DNA from: Gracilibacillus orientalis
GTDB taxonomy: Bacteria; Bacillota; Bacilli; Bacillales; Amphibacillaceae
Direction of reading: 5' to 3'
Length of the DNA: 64,000 nucleotides
Assembly (NCBI RefSeq): GCF_900114645.1
Contig: NZ_FOTR01000001.1
Location: forward strand, 434,001 to 498,000
Positions 50,770-60,496 of this stretch are shown piece after piece. A program made the translations under genes and the position numbers. The first letter of the stretch is position 1. Every line of letters starts with the position of its first letter. The notes beneath the pieces are model-generated. The model ran no database searches. It worked only from the letters and a program-made list of their open reading frames with translations, and had not been told where the DNA came from.

Positions 50770-52521
50770 TTAATGATGTAACTGAAAACATTTATACCCA
50801 TACGCTTCCATTGTTACTGTTGTTTCTTCTACTACTACCTCTTGGTTTGAGAATAATTCTATTGCCTTTCTATTTGTTAGTCCTTCTATTTCAATAATTT
50901 TCGTCTGGTCACTGTTATTTAAAACAAAAATAAGCTCTGCTTCTTCTACTTGTTTTTGATAGACAACTACATCTTCATCGACCGTAAGAAACCTGAATTC
51001 TGCGCAGTTTCCAAATGCAGATACTTCTTGCCGCATCTTTATAAGCTTTTGTATAAAGTGGAATAATTCCCGATCTTGCTTTGACTCATTCCATTCCATG
51101 CATTTACGGCAGCCTGGATCACCTCCACCTGTTATGCCAATCTCGTCACCATAGTAAATGCATGGTGATCCAATGAAGGACAGTTGGAATAGGTAAAGCA
51201 GTTTAATCTGGTCTTTATTACCTTCCGCCATTGTTAAAATTCTTGCCGTATCATGACTGTCCAGCAAATTAAATGCCGCTTCATTAACATTTTGCGGATA
51301 CATATGCAATACATCAGTGATACTATCTGCAAATGTTTGACTGTCCATCTGCTGCGTAGCGAAAAATTCAACCGAGCTATTGGTAAAAGGATAATTCATC
51401 ACGGCATCAAATTGATCCCCCTGTAACCAAGGCATGGAATCATGCCAAATCTCTCCTAGAATATAGGCTTCAGGCTTAGCATCCTTGACTACTTTTCGAA
51501 AATCACGCCAAAAGGCATGGTCTACCTCATTTGCTACATCTAAACGCCAACCGTCAATATCGAACTCCTCTATCCAAAATCGAGCGACATCAAGCAGATA
51601 TTCTTTCACTTGTGGATGGGCAGTATCTAACTTCGGCATGGATGCTACAAACCCAAACGCATCATAATTGGGATAACCATCTGCTTTAACTGGGAACTCC
51701 CATATATGAAACCAATCTTTATAACGAGAATGATTTTGATTCTTTAATACATCTTGAAATGGCTGAAAATAATAGCCACTGTGATTGAACACTGCATCCA
51801 ACATTACTTTGATTCCACGCTTATGACATTCTTTCACTAACTTGCGAAATGTCTCTTTATCCCCAAATTGTGGATCAATTTCGAAATAATCAATCGTGTC
51901 ATATTTGTGATTCGAATATGCTTTAAAAATAGGAGTAAAGTAAATGCCATTAATACCTAAATCCACTAAATAATCCAGATGATCCATGACACCTTGAAAA
52001 TCGCCTCCGAAAAAATTGGTCGGGCTTGGTTCTTCACTGCCCCAAGGTAATGTACCTTCTGGATTTAAAGAGGAATCCCCATTCGCAAATCGTTCAGGGA
52101 AAATCTGATACCAAACAGTATCCTTCACCCAGTCAGGTGCTTGAAATATATCGATCTCATGTAAATATGGTAAACAGAAGTAATTACCTATTTCAGAAGG
52201 GATCGTCTTATAAAAACCCCTTTCCGTTACAATAACCTTCTCCTTTTGATTGTCCATACATTGAAAGCCATAGCGTAATCTTCTGTATGTAGGTTTAATA
52301 GATATCTTCCAATAGTCTGTTAAATGAGTAGAACCTGTTTTGATCATTTGTTCTGTTTTATACTGCCATTGATCACCTTTAAAATCGTAGGGATCCGCAA
52401 AAATTAATTCGACTGTTTCTACATCACCTTTTTTCGTTTCTAACATAATATTAATTGTTTCTTTATCTCTTGCGTAAATATATGGATTAATTGCTCTGTG
52501 TTTTATAGCTTCAATAAACAT
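50770..52521 (-). CDS. GH13 neopullulanase/cyclomaltodextrinase-type alpha-glycosidase
   Basis: Cytoplasmic enzyme (no signal peptide) that hydrolyses maltodextrins and cyclodextrins. The 583-residue protein has an N-terminal CBM34-like domain (1-125) followed by the catalytic barrel starting WVKDTVWYQIFPERFANGD. The nucleophile Asp328 is in DGWRLDVANEVDH, acid/base Glu357 in YILGEIWHDS and Asp424 in NLLDSHDTAR. The N-domain plus the sequence VANEVDH are typical of the neopullulanase subfamily (GH13_20). It is 80 bp downstream of the secreted transferase gene, which would supply cyclodextrins for import. Confidence 0.92.
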   Translation of the reverse strand: MFIEAIKHRAINPYIYARDKETINIMLETKKGDVETVELIFADPYDFKGDQWQYKTEQMIKTGSTHLTDYWKISIKPTYRRLRYGFQCMDNQKEKVIVTERGFYKTIPSEIGNYFCLPYLHEIDIFQAPDWVKDTVWYQIFPERFANGDSSLNPEGTLPWGSEEPSPTNFFGGDFQGVMDHLDYLVDLGINGIYFTPIFKAYSNHKYDTIDYFEIDPQFGDKETFRKLVKECHKRGIKVMLDAVFNHSGYYFQPFQDVLKNQNHSRYKDWFHIWEFPVKADGYPNYDAFGFVASMPKLDTAHPQVKEYLLDVARFWIEEFDIDGWRLDVANEVDHAFWRDFRKVVKDAKPEAYILGEIWHDSMPWLQGDQFDAVMNYPFTNSSVEFFATQQMDSQTFADSITDVLHMYPQNVNEAAFNLLDSHDTARILTMAEGNKDQIKLLYLFQLSFIGSPCIYYGDEIGITGGGDPGCRKCMEWNESKQDRELFHFIQKLIKMRQEVSAFGNCAEFRFLTVDEDVVVYQKQVEEAELIFVLNNSDQTKIIEIEGLTNRKAIELFSNQEVVVEETTVTMEAYGYKCFQLHH

Positions 52522-52547
52522 TTAACATACCCCTTTCTATATATTAA

Positions 52548-52573
52548 CAACCCCATTAATATTAATGGGGTTG
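52548..52573 (-). terminator. Palindromic terminator between the two GH13 genes
   Basis: A perfect 26-bp palindrome, CAACCCCATTAAT followed by its complement, located 29 bp beyond the transferase stop codon. The T-tract on the minus strand is short (TTAATATAT), so some readthrough into the neopullulanase gene is possible. Confidence 0.65.
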
Positions 52574-52601
52574 TAGAAAAGCATTGCCCGTTTATGATAG
52601 G

Positions 52602-54722
52602 TTAATCACGCCATATTGAAGTTATGACATCAGTACCTTCACTTGGTACTGTATACGTATGATTTGTTCCGCTTTCCCAAATCACATTACCTTCTGTATC
52701 TTTTTTAATAAATTTATACTCTAATGGATAATCTGCAGGTACACTCACATCATAATACCATGTTGGATAAGAATACATCACTTGATTAAAGAATGGACCT
52801 ATAGCTTTGTCGGTATCCCAATTTCCCAATTCCTGTGTATTTCCAACTACATATATATCTTCTCCGTAATTAGTAGATGCCTGTTCAACTACAATTCTTA
52901 CGGGTAGTAAATGGTTTGTTAAAACTTCAACATTTAAATATGCGTTACTTTCCACACTATCTGCTGTCACCACTTTCACATCGTAAAGTCCTCCTGAAAC
53001 TTCAGGAACAGTTAAAACGATTTCTGAATCACTCCACGTTGTAATGGATGCACCATTGTCATCAAATAAAACATCTCCCGGAGTATCTCCAAAACCTTCT
53101 CCATTCACTGTTATCTCATTACCAGGTTGTCCTGCCATTGGACCGACATGACCTATCTTTGGATCATCATTTGCTACCGTTATCTCCCAAACTGCTACTT
53201 CATTTGCCTGCAGCTCAAATTCGCTTACGGTACCATCACCATCTACATTTAACGAATTGCCATTTAACAAGCCATCCAACACATCAGAATAAGTGCCCTC
53301 TGGAAGATCCGTATTCATATTTGTTATCGTATAACTGTTTTCCCCACTATTTATTGCCGTTACGACTATATGATCTTCAAATTTTCTCTCATAAATATAA
53401 ACATCCTCGTTCACCCAACGTTCGGTTGTCTTTCCATAACCTAATGCTAAATTACTTTTCCTTAAATGAGCAAGTTTACTAATAATCTGGTATGCTTTTG
53501 TCGTTTTATCGAAACCTGGCATAGGTTTTCTGTTTTCTGGATCTGATTCCCCAGTTAAATACTGCTCTGTACCATAGTAGATAGTAGGTACTCCACGGGA
53601 AGTTAGTAAAACTGCTAATGCCATCTCTGTATTCAAGTTAGAAGCAGATTCTTTTTGAAATCTGCTCATATCATGGTTATCAATAAATGTTACCTGATCA
53701 TTCACTTCTTGATAACTAATGGACGTTTCCTCAATCATATCCTGATAATCCAACCAATTTTCTTCCTCAGACATTAATACAGCTCTTATTTGTTGACCAT
53801 ATTGGAAATCCAAAAGACTCATACCACTTTCATTTGCAAAGTCATGATTTTTAGTATCTACTTCACCTTGTCCCAAAAACCATTCTCCAAATGTAAACAC
53901 TGGTTGATATGAATAGATATGATTCACAAGAGTTTCTTGCCACCCTTGGGACATATGTTTCACCGCATCTACTCTAATGCCATCAATTCCTTTATCTAAC
54001 CATAATTCTATGGAATCCTTTAAATATTGATCTAATACTTCATTTTGCAGATCATAATCGGCCAAGTCATAAAGATTCTTATATATACCATCTTCATACG
54101 AAGAAAAATCAGTACCCTCATTATGATGGAATATGCCATGGGTATCATTTGAATAATTACTGATTAAGCTCCCTTCATCATAAATAGCCCCATTCTCTAC
54201 ATAACTTGTGTCCGTTTCCAAAGCTGGAGATGAATGATTGGGTGTAAAATCCATAATAATCTTTATTCCATTACTATGTGCGACATTAATTAGCTCATCA
54301 AAATCCTCAAAATCCCCATAAAATGGATTAGTTTTTTTATAATCTCTTGCCCAATAGCCATGATAAGAAGTATAACCTTCAGGATGTACGTTATAAATGT
54401 TTTCAACAGGTTGAGAAATCCATAATGCCGTAATGCCTAGGTCGGTAAAATACCCATCATTAATTTTTTCAATAATACCTTTCCAATCGCCACCCATATA
54501 TTTGTGCAAATCTGTTTGACTATACAGTTGTCCCTCCGGGTTATTGGAAGGATCCCCATCATGAAAGCGATCCGTTACAATTTGATAAATCGTATCTTGG
54601 GAATAATTCACCTTATTTACATCTGAAGTAGCCTTCATTACTGATGATGAAGAATACATCATCACCAACACAACCATAATAAGCGCAATCGTTTTCGTTA
54701 TAATTTTTAAAGAATCAAACAA
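52602..54722 (-). CDS. Secreted cyclodextrin glucanotransferase (GH13)
   Basis: Converts starch to cyclodextrins outside the cell. The 706-residue protein shows the five-domain CGTase plan. It has a signal sequence (1-33) and the A/B barrel with [20 protein letters not shown]. Catalytic Asp252 is in [12 protein letters not shown], Glu280 in FTFGEWFLG and Asp351 in FIDNHD. Domain C follows, then an IPT/TIG domain D ([23 protein letters not shown]) and a CBM20 starch-binding domain E ([39 protein letters not shown]). The central Tyr214 in [12 protein letters not shown] is typical of CGTase and not of maltogenic amylase. The start is probably TTG 54722. Confidence 0.92.
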   Translation of the reverse strand: MFDSLKIITKTIALIMVVLVMMYSSSSVMKATSDVNKVNYSQDTIYQIVTDRFHDGDPSNNPEGQLYSQTDLHKYMGGDWKGIIEKINDGYFTDLGITALWISQPVENIYNVHPEGYTSYHGYWARDYKKTNPFYGDFEDFDELINVAHSNGIKIIMDFTPNHSSPALETDTSYVENGAIYDEGSLISNYSNDTHGIFHHNEGTDFSSYEDGIYKNLYDLADYDLQNEVLDQYLKDSIELWLDKGIDGIRVDAVKHMSQGWQETLVNHIYSYQPVFTFGEWFLGQGEVDTKNHDFANESGMSLLDFQYGQQIRAVLMSEEENWLDYQDMIEETSISYQEVNDQVTFIDNHDMSRFQKESASNLNTEMALAVLLTSRGVPTIYYGTEQYLTGESDPENRKPMPGFDKTTKAYQIISKLAHLRKSNLALGYGKTTERWVNEDVYIYERKFEDHIVVTAINSGENSYTITNMNTDLPEGTYSDVLDGLLNGNSLNVDGDGTVSEFELQANEVAVWEITVANDDPKIGHVGPMAGQPGNEITVNGEGFGDTPGDVLFDDNGASITTWSDSEIVLTVPEVSGGLYDVKVVTADSVESNAYLNVEVLTNHLLPVRIVVEQASTNYGEDIYVVGNTQELGNWDTDKAIGPFFNQVMYSYPTWYYDVSVPADYPLEYKFIKKDTEGNVIWESGTNHTYTVPSEGTDVITSIWRD

Positions 54723-54778
54723 AGTACGTCATCCTTTCCCCTTTTTATACTATTACATCTTTCCTCCTTTCCCAAAAC

Positions 54779-54814
54779 AAACAACCCCCGACTTTGATAA
54801 AAGCCGGGGTTGTT
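54779..54814 (-). terminator. Terminator-like hairpin in the glucanotransferase leader
   Basis: A 16-bp stem AACAACCCCGGCTTTT / AAAGTCGGGGGTTGTT on the minus strand, with one or two wobble pairs, followed by TGTTTTGGG. It lies about 60 nt downstream of the inferred start of transcription and about 57 nt before the start codon. No upstream minus-strand gene needs a terminator here, so it is a candidate attenuator. Confidence 0.6.
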
Positions 54815-54879
54815 TGTACTAAATACAAAAGCAGTGCCCTCAATTTGTATAATAGTGTATATCACAGTTGTTAATTACA

Positions 54880-54908
54880 TTATTACAGCAAACTAAACGA
54901 TCTGTCAA
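54880..54908 (-). promoter_or_regulatory. SigA promoter of the glucanotransferase gene
   Basis: On the minus strand a perfect TTGACA (54903-54908), 17-bp spacer, TAATAA (54880-54885; TAATAAT extends it). Confidence 0.8.
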
Positions 54909-54969
54909 TACATTTATATATGCCAAAAAGCACATATAATGTAGAAAAAATTTATTGAAAACATTTTTT

Positions 54970-54983
54970 AGAAAACGCTTGCT
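54970..54983 (+). promoter_or_regulatory. CcpA cre box at the malE promoter
   Basis: AGAAAACGCTTGCT fits the cre consensus TGWAARCGYTWNCW at 13 of 14 positions. It overlaps the -35 box TTGCTT, so CcpA would block polymerase directly. Confidence 0.75.
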
Positions 54984-55007
54984 TAAATAATTTATCCTAT
55001 GTATAAT
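54979..55007 (+). promoter_or_regulatory. SigA promoter of malEFG
   Basis: TTGCTT (54979-54984), 17-bp spacer, consensus TATAAT (55002-55007). Confidence 0.78.
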
Positions 55008-55020
55008 TAAATCCAACAAA

Positions 55021-55036
55021 GCGCAATCGATTGCGC
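55021..55036 (+). promoter_or_regulatory. Palindromic LacI-type operator of the mal operon
   Basis: GCGCAATCGATTGCGC is a perfect 16-bp palindrome with the central CG typical of LacI-family operators. It sits just after the inferred transcription start, before the malE ribosome binding site. The LacI-type gene at 58.7 kb is the obvious candidate ligand. Confidence 0.8.
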
Positions 55037-55062
55037 AAATAATTAAAAAGGGGAGAAATTAG

Positions 55063-56358
55063 ATGAGAAACACAAAGTATTTTTTAGCTCTAATAGCATT
55101 ATTTGCAATCGTTATCATCTCCGCATGTGCTCCAGACAGAGAAGAAGAAACAAATTCAGATAATAATGAGGGGAACACATCAGAAGAATCTGAAGGTTCT
55201 GCAGATGCTGATAAGCCTGAAGAATTAACAGTTTGGGCAAATGATGAAGAAAAACAGTTAGAAGCTATTGAAAAAATAGCAGCAGATTATGAGGAACAAA
55301 ATGGGATTACCATTAATGTCGTATCTAAAACTATGTTAGATCAATTAGATGAACTAGCATTAGCAGGACCTGAAGGCCGAGGACCGGATTTATTCTTTCA
55401 ACCACACGATCGAACAGGGGATATTGTTGCACAAGGTTTAGCACATCCGCTTGATATTTCAGAAGAGGATTTAGTTGGGTACAGTGATGCTTCTATAGCA
55501 TCTGTACAATATGAATTTGAAGGTTCGAAGGATATGTATGGTATTCCTGCTGTAATCGAAACATATGGAATTTTTTATAATAAAGATATAATCGATGAGC
55601 CCCAAAGCATTGATGACTTAATCACTGCATTAGAAGAAAACACAGATGCTTCAGAAGATAAATTTGGATTTTTAATGAAGCCAAACGATTTATATTTTTC
55701 TTATCCATTCTTTAAAACTAATGGTGCTTATATTTTCGGTGGAGAGAATGGCACATATGATACAACTAATATCGGATTGGCAAATGAAGGTGCTATTGAG
55801 GGTGGAGAATTATTTCAGTCATTCTTCGGAGAAGGAAAAATTCCTCCTTCCACTACAACTGATGTGATAGATGGATTGTTTACAGAAGGAAAAGTTGGTG
55901 CTGTTATTAACGGACCTTGGAGTATACCAAGTTATAAGGAAGCTTTAGGTGACAGTCTTGGATTTGCACCTTTCCCTGAAATCAATGGTCAAGGAGCTCA
56001 ATCATTGGTTGGTGTGAAAGCATGGATGGTATCGTACTTTTCTGACAATACAAAATGGGCTACAGATCTTGCTTTATTTATGACAAATGAAGAAAACCAG
56101 AAACATTACTTTGACGTTGCAGGCGAATTGCCTACTAATACAAATGCACTTGAATCTATTGATGATCCAATTTTTAGTACATTCAGTAAACAAATTGAAA
56201 ATGGCGTCCCGATGCCAAGCACACCACAAATGTCTCAAGTTTGGGAGCCCATGAATAATGCACTACAGTTTTTAGCTGAAGGTGAAGACCCTTCTTCTGT
56301 ACTACCAGAAGCAGTGGAACAAATTAAAACAAACATTGACGCTAGTGGCGCTCAATAA
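55063..56358 (+). CDS. malE: Maltodextrin-binding lipoprotein (MalE/MdxE type)
   Basis: Extracytoplasmic maltose/maltodextrin-binding protein, 431 aa. The lipobox VIISACAPD and an acidic linker (25-55) lead to the MalE-like domain. That domain has ELTVWANDEEKQLEAIEKIAADYEEQNGI, GRGPDLFFQPHDRTGDIVAQGLAHPLD and AVINGPWSIPSYKEALGDSLGFAPFPEING. It is the first gene of malEFG, directly behind the operator and promoter described. The binding-site aromatic residues fit the Bacillus MdxE branch. Confidence 0.93.
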   Translation: MRNTKYFLALIALFAIVIISACAPDREEETNSDNNEGNTSEESEGSADADKPEELTVWANDEEKQLEAIEKIAADYEEQNGITINVVSKTMLDQLDELALAGPEGRGPDLFFQPHDRTGDIVAQGLAHPLDISEEDLVGYSDASIASVQYEFEGSKDMYGIPAVIETYGIFYNKDIIDEPQSIDDLITALEENTDASEDKFGFLMKPNDLYFSYPFFKTNGAYIFGGENGTYDTTNIGLANEGAIEGGELFQSFFGEGKIPPSTTTDVIDGLFTEGKVGAVINGPWSIPSYKEALGDSLGFAPFPEINGQGAQSLVGVKAWMVSYFSDNTKWATDLALFMTNEENQKHYFDVAGELPTNTNALESIDDPIFSTFSKQIENGVPMPSTPQMSQVWEPMNNALQFLAEGEDPSSVLPEAVEQIKTNIDASGAQ

Positions 56359-56429
56359 AACATGCACGGGGAAGAAATTATTTTTCTTCCCTCTCATTTT
56401 TCACCGTACTATCGATGGGGGGAATCAAA

Positions 56430-57728
56430 TTGAACCAAAATTCCAATAAAAACTTTAAAAACCATAATCCTAATGTTGCTACTGTACTATCGATTATCTT
56501 TGCAGGGTTAGGACAACTCTATAACCGTAGATATTTAAAAGGTACTATTTTTATTCTATTAGAACTTGCCTTATTAGTGCCCTTTTTAGATTCGATCAAT
56601 TTCGGCCTTTGGGGATTACGTACATTAGGTACAATTCCTGGTACAGATCACTCTATCCGGTTATTAGTCTTTGGTGTTTTAGCATTAATTGCAACTGTTA
56701 TTTTGATCGCATTATATATATTTAATGTGATGGACGCACGTAACCAAGCCAAAAAAATAAGAGATGGATGGACACCAAAAGGGTTTAAAGCCACAATAAT
56801 TGATTTTTACGATACGGCATTTCCATATTTAATGACTGTTCCTGGATTATTACTGATGATTTTTGTAGTAATATTTCCACTTTTATTTTCGGTATTGCTA
56901 GCATTCACCAATTATAATTTGTACAACTCTCCACCAAGGAACCTTGTGGATTGGGTAGGATTTGAAAACTTTACAGAACTTATTACTGTGCCAATCTGGC
57001 AGGATACTTTTGTCAGTGTTTTAGCGTGGACAGTTGTATGGACAGTTCTTGCAACAACACTGCAAATTGCTATAGGTTTATTTTTAGCGTTAATCGTAAA
57101 TGATCCAAGAATCCGATTCAAGAAATTAATTCGTACAATACTCATTTTACCTTGGGCTGTTCCAGCATTTGTTACGATCTTAATTTTCTCTGCCATGTTT
57201 AATGATGACTTTGGTGCGATTAACCGTGATATTATTATTCCACTATTTGGCGGAGAAGGTATATCATGGCTCAGTGAACCTTTCTATGCAAGGACAGCCA
57301 TCATTTTAATTCAAACATGGTTAGGCTTTCCATTTATATTTGCCTTGTTTACAGGTGTCTTACAAAGCATTTCTAAAGACTGGTATGAAGCAGCAGATGT
57401 AGATGGCGGATCCCGTTTTCAAAAATTTCGATTTATAACTTTTCCGCATGTAATGTTTGCAACTGCACCATTATTAATTATGCAATATGCGCAAAATTTC
57501 AATAACTTTAATATTATTTACTTATTTAATGAAGGTGGCCCTCCAGTAAGGAATCAGAATGCTGGTGGTACTGACATTTTAATTTCCTGGGTATATAAGT
57601 TAACCTTTGAAACGAATAACTATGCAATGGCGGCAGTTATCTCTCTAATCATGGGACTTATTATTTCTGGTTTCGCCTTTTATCAATTTAGGCAAACGAA
57701 ATCATTTAAGGAAGAAGGTGAATTATAA
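56430..57728 (+). CDS. malF: Maltodextrin ABC permease (MalF/MdxF type)
   Basis: Membrane subunit of the maltodextrin importer, about 432 aa. The start is probably TTG 56430, with GGGGGG 7 nt upstream; the ATG 56415 overlaps that ribosome binding site. The extra N-terminal region with AGLGQLYNRRYLKGTIFILLELALLV and two additional helices is typical of Gram-positive MalF. Six core helices and the EAA loop WYEAADVDGGSRFQKFRFITFPHVM follow. It ends ..TAATG, overlapping malG by one base. Confidence 0.94.
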   Translation: MNQNSNKNFKNHNPNVATVLSIIFAGLGQLYNRRYLKGTIFILLELALLVPFLDSINFGLWGLRTLGTIPGTDHSIRLLVFGVLALIATVILIALYIFNVMDARNQAKKIRDGWTPKGFKATIIDFYDTAFPYLMTVPGLLLMIFVVIFPLLFSVLLAFTNYNLYNSPPRNLVDWVGFENFTELITVPIWQDTFVSVLAWTVVWTVLATTLQIAIGLFLALIVNDPRIRFKKLIRTILILPWAVPAFVTILIFSAMFNDDFGAINRDIIIPLFGGEGISWLSEPFYARTAIILIQTWLGFPFIFALFTGVLQSISKDWYEAADVDGGSRFQKFRFITFPHVMFATAPLLIMQYAQNFNNFNIIYLFNEGGPPVRNQNAGGTDILISWVYKLTFETNNYAMAAVISLIMGLIISGFAFYQFRQTKSFKEEGEL

Positions 57729-58567
57729 TGAATCAAAAACAAAAATCAAAAATCGAAGTAACCCTTATGTATCTTGTAATTCTTATTACTTCCATTATTA
57801 TTTTTTATCCATTAGTTTGGACAGTAGGAATGTCGTTGAACCAAGGTACAAGTTTATATTCATCTTCTCTGATTCCAGAAAATTTTTCATTGGAACATTA
57901 TAAATGGCTTTTTAGTGAGGACAGCGACTATATATTATGGTATAAAAATTCATTGATTGTATCCGTAGCAGTAGCTGCAGGAAGTGTTATCATAACATCC
58001 TTGGTAGCCTACGCATTTTCTCGTTTTCAATTTAAGGGTAAAAAGAATGCCTTATATATCTTCCTGTTACTTCAAATGTTTCCTGTTATGATGGCAATGG
58101 TAGCATTATATATTTTCCTTAATATGATTGGCATGCTGGATACATTAACTGGGCTAATTTTGGTTTATCTTGGTGGTCAAATACCATTTAATGCATGGTT
58201 AGTTAAAGGCTATTTCGACACTATTCCTCGGGAACTGGACGAAGCAGCAAAAATTGACGGTGCTGGACATTTAAGAGTGTTTTGGAGTGTAATACTTCCA
58301 CTAGCTAAACCTATTTTAGCGGTAGTTGCGTTATTTAATTTTATGATGCCGCTTTTTGATTTCTTATTACCATCTATCGTACTATCAAGTCAAGATAACT
58401 ATACACTGGCTGTAGGACTATTTAATTTTATTAATGATCGTTTTGCTAATAATTTTACTAGATTTGCTGCTGGTTCTATTTTAATCGCTGTTCCTGTTGC
58501 AACGATTTATCTATTCTTGCAACGCTACTTAATTTCTGGACTAACGGCTGGAGGAACAAAAGGTTAA
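57728..58567 (+). CDS. malG: Maltodextrin ABC permease (MalG/MdxG type)
   Basis: Second permease, 279 aa, six transmembrane segments. The EAA loop is LDEAAKIDGAGHLRVFWSVILPLAKP, and the C-terminus ends LISGLTAGGTKG, the usual MalG end. Translation is coupled to malF by the TAATG overlap. The ATPase (MsmX type) is not encoded here. Confidence 0.94.
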   Translation: MNQKQKSKIEVTLMYLVILITSIIIFYPLVWTVGMSLNQGTSLYSSSLIPENFSLEHYKWLFSEDSDYILWYKNSLIVSVAVAAGSVIITSLVAYAFSRFQFKGKKNALYIFLLLQMFPVMMAMVALYIFLNMIGMLDTLTGLILVYLGGQIPFNAWLVKGYFDTIPRELDEAAKIDGAGHLRVFWSVILPLAKPILAVVALFNFMMPLFDFLLPSIVLSSQDNYTLAVGLFNFINDRFANNFTRFAAGSILIAVPVATIYLFLQRYLISGLTAGGTKG

Positions 58568-58577
58568 ACGATATATA

Positions 58578-58607
58578 TTGTGATATTAGTACTTGATCAC
58601 ATATAAT
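58578..58607 (+). promoter_or_regulatory. Promoter of the LacI-type regulator gene
   Basis: TTGTGA (58578-58583), 18-bp spacer, consensus TATAAT (58602-58607), in the 98-bp gap after malG. The regulator may therefore be expressed separately from malEFG. Confidence 0.55.
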
Positions 58608-58665
58608 AGAAATACAGTAATTTCAGACAGCGATGCATTTTTACTAAACTAAAGGGTGAGAAATT

Positions 58666-59703
58666 ATGGCAGTAACAATAAAAGACGTAGCAAAAAAAGC
58701 AGGAGTAGCACCCTCTACTGTTTCTAGAGTAATAGCTGACAATCCTAGAATCAGTTTGGATACAAAGAAACGTGTTAGAAAAGCGATGAAAGACTTGGGT
58801 TACCATCCAAACATAAACGCACGCAATCTAGCGGTACGCTCTTCACAAGCAATTGGTGTAATTATGCCGTCATCTGCTGATAAAGCATTACAGAATCCAT
58901 TCTTTCCTGAAGTATTACGGGGAATTGGCTCTTTTGCCCATGAAACAGAATATTCTTTATACGTATCAACTGGTGGTAATGATCAAGAAGTATTTGAAGA
59001 AGTACAACGAATGGTAAATGGTAACCGAGTTGACGGTATTATCTTACTATACTCACGAATTGCTGATCCTGTACAACAATTTTTAACAGAGAAAAAATTC
59101 CCCTTTGTTATTGTCGGGAAACCTTCTGAACAAGAAAGTGAAATTACGTATGTCGATAATAATAACTTTAAAGCCAGCAAAGATTTAACCAATCATTTGA
59201 TAGACATCGGCCATCGCCATATCGCTTTTATTGGTGGTTCAACGGAATTAACAGTGACCGTTGACCGTTTCAATGGCTATAAATCTGCTATAGAAGAAGC
59301 AGATTTACCGTTACCAAACGAATATACCGTCCATGCCGAATTTCTCAAATCGGGTGGACGCGATGCGGTGGAGCAACTATTTGCATTAGACCAACCACCA
59401 ACAGGTTTAGTTGTGGCTGATGACTTAATGACATTAGGTGTTATTAATACATTAGAGGAAATCGGACTCAGCTGTCCGCAAGACGTTTCTTTAACGTCAT
59501 TTAACAACCTTTACCTATCGGAAATCACAACACCACCTTTAACAACTGTTGATATTCAAATCTATCAGTTAGGTGTGCAATCCGCTCGGTGCTTAATTGA
59601 AAAGGCAAAAGACAAAGATGAGCCGGCAAAACGGATTATTGTTCCTTATGAAATTAAATTTAGACAATCAACAAGATCGATCACGTCTGAACCGGTTGAA
59701 TAA
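58666..59703 (+). CDS. malR: LacI-family repressor, MalR-like
   Basis: Sugar-responsive DNA-binding repressor, 345 aa. The helix-turn-helix MAVTIKDVAKKAGVAPSTVSRVI and hinge helix NARNLAVRSSQ are at the N-terminus. The periplasmic-binding-protein-like effector domain starts IGVIMPSSADKALQNPFFPEVLRGI and contains SLTSFNNLYLSEITTPPLTTV near the C-terminus. In Gram-positive bacteria MalR proteins of this type repress maltodextrin genes and are released by maltose. Position next to malEFG and the palindrome upstream of malE support the name. Confidence 0.9.
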   Translation: MAVTIKDVAKKAGVAPSTVSRVIADNPRISLDTKKRVRKAMKDLGYHPNINARNLAVRSSQAIGVIMPSSADKALQNPFFPEVLRGIGSFAHETEYSLYVSTGGNDQEVFEEVQRMVNGNRVDGIILLYSRIADPVQQFLTEKKFPFVIVGKPSEQESEITYVDNNNFKASKDLTNHLIDIGHRHIAFIGGSTELTVTVDRFNGYKSAIEEADLPLPNEYTVHAEFLKSGGRDAVEQLFALDQPPTGLVVADDLMTLGVINTLEEIGLSCPQDVSLTSFNNLYLSEITTPPLTTVDIQIYQLGVQSARCLIEKAKDKDEPAKRIIVPYEIKFRQSTRSITSEPVE

Positions 59704-59711
59704 CTGTCTTA

Positions 59712-59745
59712 AAGGTATACCCAACAAACACGGGTATACCTTTTT
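59712..59745. terminator. Bidirectional terminator between malR and the MBL-fold gene
   Basis: Perfect stem AGGTATACCC (59713-59722) / GGGTATACCT (59732-59741) followed by TTTTT, with AA on the left. It is between convergent genes. Confidence 0.85.
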
Positions 59746-60469
59746 AAATGATATACGATTTTCCGACAGCAGCTATGGTTGTTTGATTGCTATATGTTTG
59801 TTTCGCTTCCTCAACAAGGTTATTTAAGGTGCCAAAGTGTGGTAAATGAGTCAGCATTAGTTGCTTCACTGCTGCTTTTTCTGCTAGAATCCCCGCTTGC
59901 CGACCACTCATATGACCCGAAATTTGTCCTTCATACTCCTGATAAAGATTTGCTTCCGAAACTAATAAATCAGCATGCTTAGCAAATGGGACAAGCGACT
60001 CCTGCCAGCCTGTATCTGCCGTAAATGCGACACTTTTTCCTTTTGCCGCTAAACGTACGGCTAAGCAGAACACAGGATGATCCGTTTTTGTTGTTTCGAT
60101 TGTAAAAGGACCTATTTCTGTTGTTTTCGTTAAACTATATGCTTTCATATGTTCTTTGTAGGATAGAGAGTGATACTGTTCGTCCAGATCATGTGCATAT
60201 ATTGGCAGTGTCTTAGGTTGTTCAGCTAATTGATTTTGAATTAATTTTGCATAATGAAGCGCACCAACATCTGCTATATGATCATGATGATAGTGAGTGA
60301 TGATCACCGCATCTAATTGCTGAATGGATATATGATTTTGTAAGGAAGCAAGCACACCACTACCACAATCAAACAAAAGATGAAAACCATCTTCTTCAAT
60401 TAAAAACGATGATGTGGCACTATTTGCTTTAGGATATCCTCCCCAGATACCAAGCGGGATAATTTTCAT
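59744..60469 (-). CDS. MBL-fold metal-dependent hydrolase (YhfI-like)
   Basis: Cytoplasmic metallo-beta-lactamase-fold hydrolase, 241 aa. It carries the metal motif THYHHDHIAD (His-x-His-x-Asp-His) near residue 60. The Asp in AFTADTGW, a His in ISGHMSGRQAG and the final His in MLTHLPHFG are also metal ligands. It belongs to the small RNase Z-like/YhfI branch. The substrate is unknown. AAGGAG precedes the ATG. The repeat-encoding frame ends 27 bp upstream on the same strand. Confidence 0.85.
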   Translation of the reverse strand: MKIIPLGIWGGYPKANSATSSFLIEEDGFHLLFDCGSGVLASLQNHISIQQLDAVIITHYHHDHIADVGALHYAKLIQNQLAEQPKTLPIYAHDLDEQYHSLSYKEHMKAYSLTKTTEIGPFTIETTKTDHPVFCLAVRLAAKGKSVAFTADTGWQESLVPFAKHADLLVSEANLYQEYEGQISGHMSGRQAGILAEKAAVKQLMLTHLPHFGTLNNLVEEAKQTYSNQTTIAAVGKSYII

Positions 60470-60496
60470 TTTATCACAGCTCCTTATGATTCTTTA

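Larger units (their letters stand above)
54723..55062. promoter_or_regulatory. Divergent control region, glucanotransferase / malEFG
   Basis: About 340 bp with two opposing SigA promoters, a cre box, a perfect palindromic operator and a leader hairpin, each listed separately. No gene. Confidence 0.8.

Noticed and set aside
53048-53482. A 144-codon plus-strand frame within the glucanotransferase gene
   Set aside because: Antisense shadow of a well-supported gene, His/Leu-rich composition and no ribosome binding site.
52602-54722. Maltogenic alpha-amylase
   Set aside because: The domain order fits both, but the loop around [14 protein letters not shown] lacks the insertion typical of maltogenic amylase and keeps the central Tyr of cyclodextrin glucanotransferases. 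Activity would still need testing.
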